16,023 nucleotides of DNA. It comes from Syntrophobacterales bacterium (GTDB taxonomy: Bacteria; Desulfobacterota; Syntrophia; Syntrophales; UBA6807). The notes beneath the pieces are model-generated. The model made no database searches, had not been told where the DNA came from, and saw only the letters and a list, made by a program, of their open reading frames with translations. The stretch is taken from NCBI GenBank assembly GCA_021159265.1, contig JAGGSD010000314.1:1-16023 (forward strand), written 5' to 3'. Made by a program: the position numbers and the translations under genes. Positions 7,334 to 14,585 of this stretch are shown here, one piece after another; the stretch's first letter is position 1, and the number at the start of each line of letters is the position of its first letter.

Positions 7334-7529
7334 GTAGTGTCCATCCAGAAATGAATTCCTCAAAAAATGGACACTAATAAGTTTCCTGTTCAGAAATGAG
7401 CAATTTTTCGTAAGGTCAAGGAAATCAAGGGATTGTGCGGAGGTGTACTAATGTACACCGCACAAACAATCCCGCAGATTGACACAGAGATTGCGGAAAA
7501 GGGCCATTTCTGGATGGAAACTAAGTAGT
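7331..7529. mobile_element. Small non-coding inverted-repeat element (MITE-like)
   Basis: Inverted ends AGTGTCCATCCAGAAATG (7336-7353) and CATTTCTGGATGGAAACT (7505-7522) match at 17 of 18 positions. The short direct repeat TAAGTAGT occurs on both sides (7331-7338 and 7522-7529). It overlaps the inverted ends, so the exact boundary and duplication length (about 6-8 bases) are ambiguous. The left side holds a second degraded end copy, AGTTTCCTGTTCAGAAATG (7380-7398), and a local ATGGACACT (7367-7375) that can pair with AGTGTCCAT. The centre is a long imperfect hairpin from GGGATTGTGCGG (7429-7440) to the mirrored GCAC...CAATCCC at 7460-7473, with core GGTGTAC-TAAT-GTACACC. There is no ORF. The left duplication includes the stop codon of the thiolase. 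Confidence 0.75.
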
Positions 7530-7561
7530 CAATAACATATGTTTACAGGAAGGAGAATAAT

Positions 7562-7972
7562 ATGGAATATAAATTGACCTTCAGGGAATATAACAAATCC
7601 CTCAAAACAGATAAATTGTTGGGGTTAAAGTGTAACAATTGTCACACTATTACATGCCCGCCGAAGATGACCTGTCAGGAGTGTGCCAGCACGGATCTGG
7701 AAGTCACCGAGCTAAGCGGCGAAGGGAAGATTGTAACCTATACTGTTATTTATGTCGCGCCTGAGGGCAGGGAGAATGAAACTCCTTATGCCGTTGTGCT
7801 GGTAGAACTTAAGGAGGGTCCATGGATAATGGGCAATTTGATCGATATAGACCCGGCCAGGGTCGGTATGGAATTAATCGGAAGGCAGGTAAAATTAGGG
7901 CATAAAGTCTTCCCTGGAGATAAATACTCCGATGGTGATGCCGCAAGACCGCTATTCAGCTTCGCGGATTAA
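7562..7972 (+). CDS. Zn-ribbon/OB-fold protein (DUF35 family), probable thiolase partner
   Basis: This 136-residue protein has the DUF35 two-domain layout: an N-terminal helix, a rubredoxin-like zinc ribbon with Cys24, Cys27, Cys38 and Cys41, and a C-terminal OB fold starting near GEGKIVTYTVIYVAP (53-67). Proteins of this family are not enzymes by themselves. They form complexes with thiolases, HMG-CoA synthases or retro-aldolases and help bind the acyl-CoA. Its position after thiolase copy 1 suggests that protein as partner, although a mobile element now separates them by 228 bases. The ribosome site AGGAAGGAG lies about 25 bases after that element, so translation does not depend on it. The substrate cannot be inferred. 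Confidence 0.9.
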   Translation: MEYKLTFREYNKSLKTDKLLGLKCNNCHTITCPPKMTCQECASTDLEVTELSGEGKIVTYTVIYVAPEGRENETPYAVVLVELKEGPWIMGNLIDIDPARVGMELIGRQVKLGHKVFPGDKYSDGDAARPLFSFAD

Positions 7973-8071
7973 AATTCAGTGACCCGCCCGAAAGGTTTGA
8001 TACCTGACAACAGTTTGTTTGCGAGGCAGGGTTTCCATAATAATGAAGTATAAAAGCAAGGAGGAAGAAAT

Positions 8072-9517
8072 ATGGCAGGTATTACATCTTATGGCGCTTA
8101 TATTCCCCGGTACAGGATGAATCGCAAGGTAATCTTTGATCAGTTCGGATGGTTCAATGCAGCGAACGCGAGCGTGGCAAGGGGAGAGAAAGCCGTTGCG
8201 AATTATGATGAAGACACTATTACGATGGCAGTAGCAGCGGCCACCGATTGCCTCAACGGCAAAGACAAGCAAGAGGTTGATGGACTATATTTAGCCTCAG
8301 TGTCTCTTCCATTTGCCGAGAGGCAAAATGCGGTGATTGTTTCGGATGCTCTAGATTGTTCTTCCAACATACGGACGGCTGATTTTGGTGGTTCCCTCAG
8401 ATCCGGCACTACTGCCCTTCTTTCTGCTTTTGATGCGGCGGAAAGCGGTCGCAACATAATGGTCTGCGCCAGTGATTCGAGGATGGGCAAGCCCGGCAGC
8501 TCTCAGGAATACACATTTGGAGATGGCGCTGCGGCCCTGTCAGTTGGCAGTGATAAAGTCATAGCGGAGTTCAAGGGTTCTTTTTCGGCTTCCCATGATT
8601 TTATTGATTATCGCCGTTTGACGGAGGAGAAATTTGGACATGACTGGGAGGCAAGATGGATTCGTGATGAAGGCTATGGGAAGATCCTTCCCGAAACCGC
8701 TTTTGGGCTGGTAAAGAAGTACGGTTTAGACATAAAGGATTTTGCAAAGATTATAATTGCGTGTCCTGTTGCGGCGGCACTAAAGGAACTGGTTAAGATC
8801 CTGGGTGCAAAACCTGAGCAGATTCAGGACAATATGGTGTCAAATGTTGGTGATACTGGAGCGGCATTGTCTTTGATGATGTTTGTGGCGGCTCTTGAAG
8901 AGGCAAAAGCTGGAGACAAGATTATGGTTCTCAGTTATGGCAACGGGAGTGACGCGCTCTATTTTGAGGTAACCGATGAGTTGGAGAAAGTAAAAGAAGG
9001 GAAAAAGGGTATTAAGGGTTACCTGTCTGAAAAAGAAGATCTGTCCGTTTATGGAAAGTATCTCGTTTTCAAGAATATTGTGCCATTGGAAGTAGGAATC
9101 AGAGGCGAAGAGATTCCCCCAACCGCTATGACCGTTCTCTGGCAGCAGGGCAGGGCCGTTTCGGCTCTTGTTGGCTCAAGATGCAAAGTATGCGGCACGC
9201 CTCAGTATCCGAGGCAGAGAGTGTGCGTAAACCCTGATTGTGGAGCTGTTGACCAGATGGAAGATTACCGTTTTTCAGACAAGACGGGAACAGTAAATTC
9301 TTATACCGGAGATAATCTGGCATTTTGCTGGGATCCGCCTCAGATCTATGGTTCGGTGGACTTTGAAGGAGGCGGAAGGATTTTTCTTGATTTTACAGAT
9401 TGCGACCTGGATTCTCTGGAGGTTGGTATGCCTGTCTCAATGAGTTTCCGCAGGAAATATGCTGATCCGCAGAGAGGACATTACGGTTATTTCTGGAAGG
9501 CGGTGCCGGTTAAGTGA
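8072..9517 (+). CDS. HMG-CoA-synthase-like protein fused to Zn-ribbon/OB (DUF35) domain, catalytic residues not conserved
   Basis: This 481-residue fusion has an HMG-CoA-synthase-like thiolase fold at about residues 1-300, with the typical opening SYGAYIPRYR and a DEDT segment near 46-49. A zinc ribbon follows with Cys371, Cys374, Cys385 and Cys390, then an OB fold to the C-terminus. Compared by eye with archaeal HMG-CoA synthases, the catalytic set is missing. The Glu position is Val77 (ASVSLP), the nucleophilic Cys position is Leu109 (GGSLRSGT), the His position is Ala230 (IACPVA), and the later Asn is Asp261 (VGDTG). The fold and glycine-rich YGNGSDA segment (289-295) are kept. It therefore probably does not act as an HMG-CoA synthase. 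It may be a structural or regulatory partner of thiolase copy 2, encoded 83 bases downstream, or use other residues. AAGGAGG precedes the ATG. Confidence 0.85.
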   Translation: MAGITSYGAYIPRYRMNRKVIFDQFGWFNAANASVARGEKAVANYDEDTITMAVAAATDCLNGKDKQEVDGLYLASVSLPFAERQNAVIVSDALDCSSNIRTADFGGSLRSGTTALLSAFDAAESGRNIMVCASDSRMGKPGSSQEYTFGDGAAALSVGSDKVIAEFKGSFSASHDFIDYRRLTEEKFGHDWEARWIRDEGYGKILPETAFGLVKKYGLDIKDFAKIIIACPVAAALKELVKILGAKPEQIQDNMVSNVGDTGAALSLMMFVAALEEAKAGDKIMVLSYGNGSDALYFEVTDELEKVKEGKKGIKGYLSEKEDLSVYGKYLVFKNIVPLEVGIRGEEIPPTAMTVLWQQGRAVSALVGSRCKVCGTPQYPRQRVCVNPDCGAVDQMEDYRFSDKTGTVNSYTGDNLAFCWDPPQIYGSVDFEGGGRIFLDFTDCDLDSLEVGMPVSMSFRRKYADPQRGHYGYFWKAVPVK

Positions 9518-9524
9518 TGAGAAA

Positions 9525-9563
9525 TGAGCAATGAGGACTGAGGACTGAGCAATGAGGACTGAG
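9525..9563 (+). repeat. Tandem 21-base intergenic repeat
   Basis: TGAGCAATGAGGACTGAG occurs at 9525-9542 and again at 9546-9563, separated by GAC (21-base period). An inverted copy of the core lies at 3712-3728. The repeat fills most of the 83-base gap between the HMG-CoA-synthase-like gene and thiolase copy 2. It looks like a dispersed repeat remnant; no regulatory function is evident. Confidence 0.75.
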
Positions 9564-9600
9564 TTGAATTGTATCTTTTTAAACGAATAGGAGAAATAAG

Positions 9601-10803
9601 ATGGCGAAAGGGATAAAGAACGAAGTTGCTGTAATCGGGATGGGTTGCACAAAATTCGGCGAGTTGTGGGATAAGACTTCATCCGATCTGATAGTTGATG
9701 CATACAAAGAAGCAATGGAAGATGCGGGTATAGAAAAGAAAGATATAGATGCTGCCTGGTTTGGCAGTTGTGTTGATGATGTTAATGTCGGCAAAGGCGG
9801 TTTTCCGCTGACGAAGGCATTGAAGCTGCCCTTTATACCCGTAACGAGAGTAGAAAATTTCTGCGCATCGGGGACTGAAGCATTTCGCGGCGCCTGCTAC
9901 GCCGTGGCCTCCGGCGCCTGCGACATTGCTCTGGCTCTTGGTGTGGAAAAACTGAAGGATACGGGATATGGCGGATTGCCTGACTTTGGGACGTTAATGG
10001 GTACGGAAAGCAGAATTACATCTACCAATATGACGGCGCCGGGTGGTTTTGCCATGATGGCAACGAAATATTTTGACAGATACGGTCTTTCACCGGAGGA
10101 AGGTAAAAGGGCTTTGGCACATGTATCGTCAAAGAGTCATCACAATGGAACGCTCAGCCCAAAGGCTCATCTGCGCAGGGAGGTTTCCATTGAACAGATT
10201 ATGAAAGCGCCGATGATAGCCTGGCCGCTGGGTCTTTTTGATTGTTGTGGTGTCAGTGATGGATCGGCTGCCGCTATAGTATGTCGCGCCGATATGGCTA
10301 AAAATTTCAGGAAGGACCCCATTTACGTAAAAGCGCTTCAAATCGCCATAACCTCTGCGGAAGAAGAGAGTTATAAAAGCTGGGATGGCACCCATGTAGA
10401 GACGACAACTCATGGAGCAATCAGAGCTTATGAGGAAGCGGGGATAACAAATCCCCGGGAGGAGATAAGCATGATGGAGGTCCATGACTGTTTTTCCATT
10501 ACTGAGTTTGTGACGTATGAAGATCTTCAGATATCTCCGCGTGGAAAGGCGATAATGGATGTGGAGTCAGGATTCTATGATCTCGACGGAAAAGTGCCCT
10601 GCCAGACCGATGGCGGGTTAAAATGTTTTGGCCATCCTATTGCCGCGTCGGGTCTCAGGATGATTTATGAGGAGTACAAGCAGCTTCAGGGAAAAGCCGG
10701 AGAAAGACAGGTGGAAAACCCGAGGATAGGGCTTACTCACAATCTGGGCGGGTTTCCCCATATGAGCGTTGTCAGTGTGACAATTCTGGGAAATAAGCTG
10801 TAA
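9601..10803 (+). CDS. Thiolase family protein (SCP2-type), copy 2
   Basis: This 400-residue thiolase is homologous to the copy at 6158 but clearly diverged. The nucleophile is Cys88 (ENFCASG), the HDCF motif is at 295-298, and the histidine motif reads GHPIAASG (344-351), with Ala in place of the usual Gly after GHPI. The C-terminal loop is THNLGGFPH (379-387), closer to typical SCP2 thiolases than copy 1. All main catalytic residues are present, so activity is expected. Its gene follows the HMG-CoA-synthase/DUF35 fusion, recalling archaeal operons in which thiolase, HMG-CoA synthase and DUF35 proteins form one complex. Thiolysis of the 3-oxoacyl-CoA made by the upstream SDR is a plausible role. 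TAGGAG lies about 8 bases before the ATG. Confidence 0.9.
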   Translation: MAKGIKNEVAVIGMGCTKFGELWDKTSSDLIVDAYKEAMEDAGIEKKDIDAAWFGSCVDDVNVGKGGFPLTKALKLPFIPVTRVENFCASGTEAFRGACYAVASGACDIALALGVEKLKDTGYGGLPDFGTLMGTESRITSTNMTAPGGFAMMATKYFDRYGLSPEEGKRALAHVSSKSHHNGTLSPKAHLRREVSIEQIMKAPMIAWPLGLFDCCGVSDGSAAAIVCRADMAKNFRKDPIYVKALQIAITSAEEESYKSWDGTHVETTTHGAIRAYEEAGITNPREEISMMEVHDCFSITEFVTYEDLQISPRGKAIMDVESGFYDLDGKVPCQTDGGLKCFGHPIAASGLRMIYEEYKQLQGKAGERQVENPRIGLTHNLGGFPHMSVVSVTILGNKL

Positions 10804-10940
10804 ATGCTGAGCAACGAAGGTTAAAGGTTTTTCCTTCAGCCTGACTATAAATATACATATATAATTTTGAACGTAACTATTCAGGTTCACAGTTCCAGGG
10901 TTCACGGTTCAACAGTTGAAGGAAGAGAGTCGAGTAATAT

Positions 10941-11016
10941 CTCAATAAGTTTGGGTAGGGGCGACTTTAGTCGCCCATATCGGGAGGTTAAAACCTCCGC
11001 TCCCTAATTTATTGAG
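10941..11016. repeat. REP-like palindromic unit nested in the 363-bp element
   Basis: The outer arms CTCAATAA (10941-10948) and TTATTGAG (11009-11016) are inverted. Inside are two hairpins: GGGCGACTTTAGTCGCCC (10959-10976, perfect) and GGAGGTTAAAACCTCC (10983-10998, perfect). The second resembles the hairpin at 5060-5079, and both are preceded by or contain a GGTAGGGG-like stretch. This is a dispersed extragenic palindrome family. Confidence 0.75.
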
Positions 11017-11035
11017 AAGTTACAGAATTGATGGT

Positions 11036-11166
11036 CTTGTAAAAAGTCATCCACAGGGTCATTGCGAGGAGCGTAGCAACGAAACAATCTGATAAATACA
11101 AGTAGTTACAATACGTGAGATTGCTTCGCTCCGCTCGCAATGACGGTATTTTCGACTTTTTACGAA
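11036..11166. repeat. Second nested inverted-repeat unit
   Basis: The outer arms CTTGTAAAAAGTC (11036-11048) and GACTTTTTACGAA (11154-11166) are near-perfect inverted repeats. The inner arms are GTCATTGCGAGGAGCG (11058-11073) and CGCTCGCAATGAC (11132-11144 region), with ACAATCT/AGATTG further in (11084-11090 and 11118-11123). The whole unit can fold into one long hairpin. It has no ORF and lies inside the larger inserted element. Confidence 0.75.
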
Positions 11167-11256
11167 TGTGTCGGAATTGAATTGATTAAAACTCTTTTAA
11201 CTGTGAATCTTGAACCCGACAATCTGAGTAGTTACTTTTGAACAAGGAGAAAAAAC

Positions 11257-12393
11257 GTGGATTTTCAGTTGACCGAAGAACAAAAAATGATCAGGGAAAT
11301 GACGAAAAAGTTTGCAGATGATGTTGTAACACCACAAATGGAAGAATTGGACAGAACAGGCGAATACGCCTATGATATCATAGGCCAGATGGCGGATCTC
11401 GGGATGATGGGCATACCATATCCGGAAGAATATGGCGGGAGTAATGGTGACTGGGTAGGAATGATGGTTGGTGTTGAGGAGATATCGCGTGGGGATGTGA
11501 CTCTGGGAGGTTTATTGGATATTGTTACTATCGTAAACGAGGAATTGCACGTATTTGGTACTGAGGAGCAGAAACAAAAATGGCTGTCCGCTCTGGTTCA
11601 GGGTAAAGAACTGGGAGCTTTTGGGCTCACGGAACCGGGGGCGGGTTCTGATGCCGGTGCCACCAAAACCACGGCAGTGCTCGACGGAGATGAATGGGTT
11701 ATCAATGGCACCAAACAGTTTATTTCTCTTATGGATTACAAAAACGCATCTATCGTGATTATCACTGCCCGCACCAGAACAGAGGGAAAAGATCTTATCA
11801 ATACCTTTATTGTGCCTAAGGGCACACCGGGTTTTATGCTGGGCAAAAAATACGACAAAATGGCATGGCACCATTTTCCCACGAACGAGCTTATTTTTGA
11901 AGATTGTCGTATTCCGAAAAGTAATTTACTGGGTAAGGAAGGCAAGGGGTTTGCCCAGCACCTTGCAGCTCTGCAGACAGGCCGTATTTTTATTGGAGCT
12001 ATAAGTGTTGGTGTGGCCCAGGCCTGTTTAGAGGTCTCATTGAAATATGCGAAAGAGAGGATTCAGTTTGGAAAGCCGATCTACAGCTTTCAGGGGACTT
12101 CCTTTAAATTAGCTAACATGGCCATGAACATTGAACTTGCGCGAAATATGTATCTTAAGGCTGCATGGCTGAAAGATAACAATATGCCTCATACACTGGA
12201 GGCGTCATACGCCAAGCTGTTTGGGTCGGAGATGTGCGAAAAGGTTGCCAGTGACGCCTATCAGATTCATGGAGGCTATGGCTTTATGAATGAATATGCC
12301 GTATCTCGCTATTACAAAGGATGCAAAATCCTGCAGATTGTCGAAGGCACATCGGAGGTACAGCGGATGGTTATCTGCCGGAACCTGAAGTGA
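11257..12393 (+). CDS. Acyl-CoA dehydrogenase
   Basis: This 378-residue FAD-dependent acyl-CoA dehydrogenase introduces the 2,3 double bond into an acyl-CoA, passing electrons to an electron-transfer flavoprotein not encoded here. The flavin/substrate motif FGLTEPGAGSDAG spans 122-134. IHGGYGF lies at 337-343. The catalytic base is Glu363 in QIVEGTSEVQR, the position used by short- and medium-chain and some branched-chain dehydrogenases; isovaleryl-CoA-type enzymes place it elsewhere. Length is typical. The start is GTG, chosen because AAGGAG (11244-11249) is well spaced and the N-terminus DFQLTEEQKMIRE is the normal family start. A mobile element is inserted immediately upstream, so the gene may be expressed by read-through or from a promoter inside the element. 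The kinase gene follows after 23 bases. Confidence 0.94.
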   Translation: MDFQLTEEQKMIREMTKKFADDVVTPQMEELDRTGEYAYDIIGQMADLGMMGIPYPEEYGGSNGDWVGMMVGVEEISRGDVTLGGLLDIVTIVNEELHVFGTEEQKQKWLSALVQGKELGAFGLTEPGAGSDAGATKTTAVLDGDEWVINGTKQFISLMDYKNASIVIITARTRTEGKDLINTFIVPKGTPGFMLGKKYDKMAWHHFPTNELIFEDCRIPKSNLLGKEGKGFAQHLAALQTGRIFIGAISVGVAQACLEVSLKYAKERIQFGKPIYSFQGTSFKLANMAMNIELARNMYLKAAWLKDNNMPHTLEASYAKLFGSEMCEKVASDAYQIHGGYGFMNEYAVSRYYKGCKILQIVEGTSEVQRMVICRNLK

Positions 12394-12416
12394 CTGCGTA
12401 ACGAAAAGAATTTATA

Positions 12417-14585
12417 ATGCGAAAAGATACAGAACAGACATATCAAAAGAGAATAGCCCAATATAGGTCTGAGTTAAAAGCGAAAGATAAGCTTTTATCC
12501 TCGATTCATAAAATAAGCAGTTTGCTTACACGTTCTATTTCTCTTGAGAAGGTGCTTACTGCCATCACGGAAGAGACGGCAACCGTGTTTGGATTCACCA
12601 GGGTTGATATATCTCTGGTTAATGAAAAGGATCCGAATTTGTTGGAATGCAAGTATGTGATGGGGTTCAGCCCTGAAGAAAGAGAGAGAGCTCTGGGTAG
12701 CCCTTTCCGGTTAGATAAGCATGACTGTGTGGAAACCAGGACGGTCAAAACGGGTAAAGTAATATACCTGAAAGATTATGAGACTGATGAACGACTTACC
12801 GAAATCGATTTAAAGCTGGCTAAAATTTACAGTCGGGTTTCAGGTATAGCAGCCCCCTTGAAAATAAAGAGAAATGTCATTGGATTCATTGGAGGGGATA
12901 TAACGGGTAAAAAACTGGATCTTACCAAGAATGAAATAAAATTATTTTCAACTTTTGCCAACCAGGCAAGCATCATCATTGAAAATGCTCTGCTACATGA
13001 GCAGAACGAGCAAAAAATAGAGCAGTTATTGTCGCTACAGGAAATTAACAAAAAGACAAGTTCCGCTATGAGTCTCAAAAAGTTGTTTCATGTAATCAGC
13101 GCCAACGCTTTGAGAATCACAAAGGCATCATCCTGTATGTTGTTACTGGCTGAAAGTGACAGTAGGTTTTTGAAGGTTGTATCTCAGAGGGGTTATTCGG
13201 ACACAGATGTAAAAAAATTCAGGCTGAAGATCGGCGAGGGGATTGTCGGCTGGGTGGCTGAAAATGGTATTCCTTTGCTGGTCAAAGATGTGAGTGAAGA
13301 CCCTCGATACATAGAAGTTAAAAAGAATGTCAAATCAGAGTTAGCCGTTCCTCTTTTAAGTGAAAAAAAGGTACTGGGTGTATTAAATGTTGATAGTTGT
13401 GAAAAGGACGCCTTTAACAATGATGATCTGGAATTGCTCATGATATTTGCCGGTCATACCGCAACCTTGATTGAAAATGTGCGGCTATACGAGCAGGTGA
13501 TAACCGAAAAAAACTTTGCGGAAAATATACTGGAAAGCTCGCCAAATGGTGTTGTGACGGTGGACTGTGGTAGAAGCATCAGATCGGTAAACAGAAAAGC
13601 CGAAGAAATCCTTTGTTTAAAGCGAGACGAAATTATTGGTAAAAGGGTGTCTGATGTATTTGAAAGAAATATATCCGAGATCATCGATTCTGCCTTGAAC
13701 AATCATAAAGCCATCGAGAATAGAGAGATTGAACGAATGGGGAAGAATGGAAACGTTGTTACCCTGGGGATAAGCTCTTCATTTTTAAAAAGTCATAACA
13801 CAAATGTGACGGGAATAATTATTACTATTCAGAACCTGACTGAGATAAAAAAGACTGAAGAACTGATCAGGCGGATGGACAGGCTTTCATCCCTCGGCCA
13901 GTTGTCTGCCGGGATAGCGCATGAGGTCAGAAACCCTCTTGCCAGTATAAATTTTAATGTCCAGATGTTATCTAAAAGGCTGGACAAGGATGATAAAACA
14001 GGGGACATTTTAAATGATACTATTAAGGGCATCGATAGATTAAAGAGACTTGTTAAAGGAATGCTTGATTTCACAAAACCTGGAATTCCATCATTAAAAC
14101 GCGGTGTTATCAATGATGTGGTTCGGGATTCAATTGCTTTGATAGATGCACAGATTAAAAAAAGAAATATTTATCTGGAGACAAAACTTGGTAAAGATCT
14201 TCCTGAGATAGTCTTCGACCCGGTGCAAATGCAGCAGGTGTTTGTAAACCTTCTGCTTAATGCTGTGGAGGCTGTGCATGAGGGAGGCATCATTAATGTT
14301 AAGAGTATGATGGGAAACAACTTTAATGGAAATGAAAAACAGTTATTAGTGTATATCGTCGATAACGGTCCAGGAATTTCTCCGGAAAATCTTTCAAAAG
14401 TGTTTGACCCATTTTTTACGACGAAACCGGAAGGAACCGGCCTCGGCCTGTCAATAACGTGTAAGATATTGGAACAACACAATGCCCTTATAGATGTTTT
14501 CAGTGAAGGAAACAGAGGCGCTACTTTTGTTTTAAGATTTCCGGTTAATTCTGTCGTGGAGAAAACAGGACATGTATCAATATAA
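12417..14585 (+). CDS. Soluble sensor histidine kinase, GAF-GAF-PAS-HisKA-HATPase
   Basis: This 722-residue two-component kinase has no hydrophobic membrane segment, so it should sense a cytoplasmic signal. Domain order: N-terminal coiled coil (1-35), GAF 1 (about 38-192), GAF 2 (about 215-358), PAS (about 367-475), HisKA with phospho-acceptor His502 in GIAHEVRNPL, then the ATPase domain with N-box Asn611/Asn615, G1 DNGPG (649-653), F-box FDPFF (663-667) and G2 GTGLGLS (673-679). All kinase boxes are intact. The ribosome site is weak (GAAAAG), and the gene starts 23 bases after the acyl-CoA dehydrogenase stop, suggesting read-through from the catabolic operon. It overlaps the response regulator gene by 14 bases, so the two are surely partners. 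The ligand is unknown; a pathway CoA ester or free acid is a guess. Confidence 0.94.
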   Translation: MRKDTEQTYQKRIAQYRSELKAKDKLLSSIHKISSLLTRSISLEKVLTAITEETATVFGFTRVDISLVNEKDPNLLECKYVMGFSPEERERALGSPFRLDKHDCVETRTVKTGKVIYLKDYETDERLTEIDLKLAKIYSRVSGIAAPLKIKRNVIGFIGGDITGKKLDLTKNEIKLFSTFANQASIIIENALLHEQNEQKIEQLLSLQEINKKTSSAMSLKKLFHVISANALRITKASSCMLLLAESDSRFLKVVSQRGYSDTDVKKFRLKIGEGIVGWVAENGIPLLVKDVSEDPRYIEVKKNVKSELAVPLLSEKKVLGVLNVDSCEKDAFNNDDLELLMIFAGHTATLIENVRLYEQVITEKNFAENILESSPNGVVTVDCGRSIRSVNRKAEEILCLKRDEIIGKRVSDVFERNISEIIDSALNNHKAIENREIERMGKNGNVVTLGISSSFLKSHNTNVTGIIITIQNLTEIKKTEELIRRMDRLSSLGQLSAGIAHEVRNPLASINFNVQMLSKRLDKDDKTGDILNDTIKGIDRLKRLVKGMLDFTKPGIPSLKRGVINDVVRDSIALIDAQIKKRNIYLETKLGKDLPEIVFDPVQMQQVFVNLLLNAVEAVHEGGIINVKSMMGNNFNGNEKQLLVYIVDNGPGISPENLSKVFDPFFTTKPEGTGLGLSITCKILEQHNALIDVFSEGNRGATFVLRFPVNSVVEKTGHVSI

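Larger units (their letters stand above)
10873..11235. mobile_element. 363-bp non-coding element with inverted ends and 8-bp target duplication
   Basis: The ends are GTAACTATTCAG (10873-10884) and CTGAGTAGTTAC (11224-11235), inverted repeats with one mismatch. Each is directly bordered by TTTTGAAC (10865-10872 and 11236-11243), a perfect 8-bp direct repeat, as expected for a transposition target duplication. No ORF is inside, so this is a non-autonomous (MITE-like) element. It accounts for most of the 453-base gap before the acyl-CoA dehydrogenase gene. Two further palindromic units are nested in it, at 10941-11016 and 11036-11166. The right duplication ends one base before the AAGGAG ribosome site of the next gene. 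The remaining flanks (10804-10864) show nothing recognisable. Confidence 0.85.

Noticed and set aside
6158..10803. Calling the genes a benzylsuccinate (bbs) operon because of thiolase plus DUF35, hydratase, SDR and acyl-CoA dehydrogenase.
   Set aside because: The CoA-transferase subunits and second SDR subunit are absent, and a B12 mutase and an HMG-CoA-synthase-like fusion are present. Shared families do not establish the same pathway.
10873..11235. CRISPR array or small RNA gene in the palindrome-rich gap.
   Set aside because: The repeats are inverted pairs of different units, not regularly spaced direct repeats, and the flanking 8-bp duplication explains the block as an insertion.
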